From: an uncultured Pseudomonadota bacterium | GTDB lineage: Bacteria; Pseudomonadota; Gammaproteobacteria; Methylococcales; Methylomonadaceae | DNA: 37,407 bases | Assembly (NCBI GenBank): GCA_903876445.1 | Contig: CAIQZX010000161.1 | Coordinates: 1-37,407 of the forward strand | Reading direction: 5' to 3' | Part shown: positions 34,626-37,407 of the stretch, piece after piece | How the letters are laid out: every line of letters starts with the position of its first letter | How positions within the stretch are numbered: the first letter of the stretch is position 1 | Made by a program: the position numbers and the translations under genes | Notes under the pieces: model-generated | What the model was told of the DNA's origin: nothing | The model's input: the letters and a program-made list of their open reading frames with translations, nothing else | The model's database searches: none

Positions 34626-35273
34626 TTATTTTTTCATTAAATTAGCCATTGCAATGGCTCGATCAGCTGCCACTTTTTGTGCGCTTGAACGATTTTCAAC
34701 GGCTTTGTTGTAAGATTCAATTTCTGGAATGGCTTGAGCGACCATATCTACACCATAAATTTTTTGCGTAGCGATACCGACCATTGATAAATGTAACCAC
34801 GCAACGCAATCAGCGGCAGTAAAAGTATCACCTAAAATGAAAGGTGAAAATTTTGTTAATCTCACCAAGCCTTTTAAGCTAATTTCCAAACGATCTTTAA
34901 CTTCCGCTTTTGTTTCGTCAGAGGCAGAACCCCCGAAGAAAACTTCTTTGTACAAACGACGGGCGTGTAACTCAATGTTAAGTTCCAAATGTTGAATCAA
35001 CTCACGACATTTTGCACGTTCATAAATATCAACAGGATAAAGTGGATTGTTAGGATATTGCTCTTCCAAATACTCTAAAATCACTTGTGATTCAGATAAA
35101 CAACCGTGTTCCGTTTCGATAAAAGGAATTTTGCCAAGCGGGGAACGTTTTAATAAAGATTCATCTTGTGATGGAACGACAAATTCTTCAGAAAATTCAA
35201 TTCCTTTTTCGAGCAAAACTAATTTTGTTTTGTTGTAATAATTACTAACTGCAAAGCCACATAATTTAATCAT
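34626..35273 (-). CDS. Glutathione S-transferase
   Basis: A 215-residue cytoplasmic GST. The N-terminal thioredoxin-like domain (MIKLCGFAVSNYYNKTKLVL; SPLGKIPFIETEHGCLSESQ with cis-Pro and the glutathione gamma-Glu contact ES) is followed by the all-helical domain (SPFILGDTFTAADCVAWLHL with the N-cap/hydrophobic-staple motif). GSTs conjugate or add glutathione to electrophiles. In a biosynthetic cluster it could act as a maleylacetoacetate-isomerase-like tailoring enzyme or as detoxification. It is flanked on both sides by hairpins, so it may be transcribed separately. Confidence 0.9.
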   Translation of the reverse strand: MIKLCGFAVSNYYNKTKLVLLEKGIEFSEEFVVPSQDESLLKRSPLGKIPFIETEHGCLSESQVILEYLEEQYPNNPLYPVDIYERAKCRELIQHLELNIELHARRLYKEVFFGGSASDETKAEVKDRLEISLKGLVRLTKFSPFILGDTFTAADCVAWLHLSMVGIATQKIYGVDMVAQAIPEIESYNKAVENRSSAQKVAADRAIAMANLMKK

Positions 35274-35300
35274 TGTGAATCCTCATAAAATAAAAATCTC

Positions 35301-35340
35301 AAAAAAAAACCTGACCAACCTTTGAAATCAGTCAGGTTTT
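35301..35340 (-). terminator. Strong Rho-independent terminator after the flavoprotein gene
   Basis: On the - strand, AAAACCTGAC (35331-35340) pairs with GTCAGGTTTT (35306-35315), followed by a run of nine T's down to 35301. It lies 20 nt beyond the stop of the flavoprotein gene and upstream of the GST start. Confidence 0.85.
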
Positions 35341-35360
35341 ACAACGAATAACCAATATAA

Positions 35361-37178
35361 CTACATATTGAGTAGTTCGTTCTGTACATCCGTTATTGGC
35401 GTGTCATAAATTAGCTCAATCGGCATAACTTGTTGACCGCCAACTGTTAAAGTACAGCGTTGTAAACCATGATTTTGAATGCGCGGATCATTTTTTTCCC
35501 AAGGAATAAAGCCACCACGATCTTCATTAGAACAAAAATGCTCTTCAGAATACACTGTATCCGTAACGTGAACCAAGCTATTGATGAAATTCAACAACAT
35601 ATTTCTTGGTTTTTCGTTTGCTAAATCACCATCAAGTAAATCAGCGGCTTCGTCAAAACGAACTACAACTGAACTGCGTGTATTTCCACCTTTTATAAAC
35701 TCCCCGTTTTCGTAATAACGGAACACGGGATGTAAAAACGCCGCTGAACCTGGACGTTCTGGATCGTTACGGCGAATGAAATTAAGTGAATCCTCAAATC
35801 CATTTTCAAAATTGTCAAAGCCTAATTCCAAAGTCAGAATAACGATTTTTTTATTCGTAAATTTTGATTGTGTCAATACATAAGCAACCGGCAATTCATA
35901 TAGTAATTCCGCTTTGCCATTTTCTAAAACCAACACATCACAAAGTGTGCCGAATAATTGATATAGTGCAGAAGTCGTGCTTAAACGAGTAACTAAATGA
36001 GAGCCTAATTTTCTTAAATCATCTTCATTACTCAACTCAAATTTATCAATTGGTAAAGGTATATCATGGTATTTAGATTCCAATAAACGGAACAGCGTTC
36101 GTACATTGTAACGGAAACCATGAATAAATCCCGAAGCGGATTTTTTATCACGCGCCGCCATATTCGTACCAATGAAATACATATCCGAAACACTACTTTC
36201 CCATGTTGAATTTAGCACTGGATACTTTTTCATTTTATCTACATCCGGCATAATGTCTGACGCGAACATATTTTGTTCAACATATCTGAAACCGGTACTG
36301 CGAATCACATGATCTACTTCAAACCAACCGTGTGCAGTACCTGGTGTATTCCAATGTGGCAATTCTTCGGTGTAATAAACTCTAATCGAACCATCTTCTT
36401 GTTTCACAAGTTTTGTAAGCGTCGAACCTGTGACACCGTGCATGGCTTTAAGTTGAAACATATCTAAAATGGTGTTATTAAAGGAACGCAAGTCTCCAAC
36501 AAAATGACTATTCCAAGCGTGTCGCAGAAGTCGATTTCCAATCATGATAAAAATAATCGCGGCATGACCTGCTAGATGATTGGCGGTTTCAAAAGCAGAA
36601 TTTCCCCGACCAAGAATAACGACTCTTTTGTTTTCGTAACGCTCTGGATGGTTTGCATCATGATCTTCATAACCCTCGGCTAATTCTATACCTTCAACTT
36701 CTGGGATATTTGGCTTTACTGGACCGGTTGCTAGTAATAATTTTTTACAATGGTATTGGTTCCCGTTGGCATCAGTAAGTACAAAATACTTACGCTCATC
36801 GGTATTGCGGGTAATATGTTTAATAGCTGTATTATATTGAATTTTCAAGCCAAATTTAATTGCAAAATCGTTAGCATAACGCACTAAATCGGTATTTTGA
36901 GGGTATAAATCTTTAGAATAATCTGTGAATAAATGTGAATTATCATAAGTAATCAATGAATTCCAATCGTGACGCAAATTAAAATCGGGTTCAGGAAACC
37001 AGTTATTGCGCTTATTTAGCGAAATCATAGTTCCATGACGCGGATAATGTTGAAAAAAAGAAGCAGCACTACCATTAGCTTCAAGAATTAGATAGTCACG
37101 CCCTGCTTGCTCCATAAAATAGCCCATTTGCAATCCAGCAGGCCCTGCACCGAGAATAATATATTCGTGATATTTCAT
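35361..37178 (-). CDS. FOXRED2-like FAD/NAD(P)-binding oxidoreductase
   Basis: A 605-residue flavoprotein. FAD Rossmann motif ILGAGPAGLQMGYFMEQAGR near the N-terminus, a second dinucleotide motif VVILGRGNSAFETANHLAGH (~190), and blocks HYPRHGTMISLNKRNNWF and FNLRHDWNSLITYDN that resemble the eukaryotic FOXRED2 protein. The C-terminal ~200 residues have no clear family assignment. Bacterial flavin monooxygenase-like proteins hydroxylate or oxidise amino acids or thiols. The residues around the start (MKYHEYIILGAG) fit the FAD fold directly, so the start is secure. No Shine-Dalgarno was seen; an upstream fragment ends 14 nt before. Confidence 0.85.
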   Translation of the reverse strand: MKYHEYIILGAGPAGLQMGYFMEQAGRDYLILEANGSAASFFQHYPRHGTMISLNKRNNWFPEPDFNLRHDWNSLITYDNSHLFTDYSKDLYPQNTDLVRYANDFAIKFGLKIQYNTAIKHITRNTDERKYFVLTDANGNQYHCKKLLLATGPVKPNIPEVEGIELAEGYEDHDANHPERYENKRVVILGRGNSAFETANHLAGHAAIIFIMIGNRLLRHAWNSHFVGDLRSFNNTILDMFQLKAMHGVTGSTLTKLVKQEDGSIRVYYTEELPHWNTPGTAHGWFEVDHVIRSTGFRYVEQNMFASDIMPDVDKMKKYPVLNSTWESSVSDMYFIGTNMAARDKKSASGFIHGFRYNVRTLFRLLESKYHDIPLPIDKFELSNEDDLRKLGSHLVTRLSTTSALYQLFGTLCDVLVLENGKAELLYELPVAYVLTQSKFTNKKIVILTLELGFDNFENGFEDSLNFIRRNDPERPGSAAFLHPVFRYYENGEFIKGGNTRSSVVVRFDEAADLLDGDLANEKPRNMLLNFINSLVHVTDTVYSEEHFCSNEDRGGFIPWEKNDPRIQNHGLQRCTLTVGGQQVMPIELIYDTPITDVQNELLNM

Positions 37179-37192
37179 ATAGTTTGAAAAAG

Positions 37193-37406
37193 TTAAGACG
37201 GTTGTAGAAATCTAAATCCTGAATCATACCACTTTTTACCTTCAAGATTTTCAGCGGATTCAAGTCCAATGCCAAGAAACTTGATATACGTCAGCGACAG
37301 ATTTACCAAAAAGACGTAGAATTTTTTGTTTTAGAGGTGAAATTCCTTCAATCACTTGATGACGTTGCTCTCCGAGCGAAATATCCAAATAATTTATCCC
37401 GTACAA
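37193..37406 (-). pseudogene. 3' end of an unidentified gene, with an apparent frameshift
   Basis: The frame entering from the right edge reads LYGINYLDISLGEQRHQVIE, GISPLKQKILRLFGKSVADV and stops at 37260. The next frame continues with FLGIGLESAENLEGKKWYDS, GFRFLQPS and stops at 37193. Both parts look protein-like and share no overlap of good sequence, so a shift, possibly a 2-nt slip in TATAT near 37291, is likely; a sequencing error is equally possible. The family is not recognised. The fragment ends 14 nt before the flavoprotein start on the same strand. Confidence 0.4.
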
Positions 37407-37407
37407 C

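Overview
The window looks like a chromosomal segment of an AT-rich Gram-negative gammaproteobacterium. LpxD (lipid A), a BamB lipoprotein, SecF, Der, and the UbiG and polyprenyl diphosphate synthase pair (ubiquinone) all point that way. The gene content and IS200/IS605-type debris would fit a Thiotrichales/Beggiatoaceae- or Methylococcales-like lineage, but the sequence alone does not settle this. No rRNA, tRNA or CRISPR array was seen.

Layout. (1) 1-10237, + strand: an unusual accessory block. It holds the 3' part of a very low-complexity repeat protein, a large fusion of periplasmic amino-acid-type receptor, beta-rich domain and MscS channel, a DUF697-type membrane protein, a 57-aa membrane peptide, a second membrane-anchored periplasmic receptor with a Cys-rich linker, a membrane-anchored SPFH protein and a SyrD/PvdE-type cyclic-peptide ABC exporter. 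(2) 10289-12499, - strand: a P1B-like P-type ATPase without the usual CPC metal motif. (3) 12911-23266: mostly housekeeping genes: bamB-der, secF, hypC-hypD, lpxD, moaC, ubiG, a gph/mupP-type phosphatase and ispB. A decayed gene, a GC-rich extragenic repeat and two direct copies of a 366-bp IS200/IS605-like mini-element are interspersed. (4) 23669 to the right end, - strand: an apparently uncharacterised biosynthetic gene cluster. In transcription order it encodes a FOXRED2-like flavoprotein, a glutathione S-transferase, a CPA2 antiporter, an ACP, a thioester-reductase-like SDR, a PAPS sulfotransferase, a SAM methyltransferase, an NRPS A-MT-T protein (serine-like code), a TubC-docking plus degenerate condensation protein, and an acyl/aminoacyl-adenylating ligase with an unknown C-terminal domain.

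How the genes may work together. Region 1 reads as an envelope sensing/transport module: two Peripla_BP_6-type receptors without any LivHMGF-type permease, one of them fused to a channel, beside a scaffold (SPFH) and a peptide exporter. Region 4 is tightly packed (overlaps of 1, 4 and 17 nt, gaps of 3-20 nt) from the antiporter to the ligase and ends in a GC-rich hairpin. It probably makes a small sulfated and/or methylated serine-derived acyl product released as an aldehyde or alcohol; the product is unknown. Several starts were moved from the longest ORF (hypC, lpxD, moaC, ispB, the DUF697 protein, the 6081 receptor, the 31135 methyltransferase) using ribosome binding sites and family N-termini.
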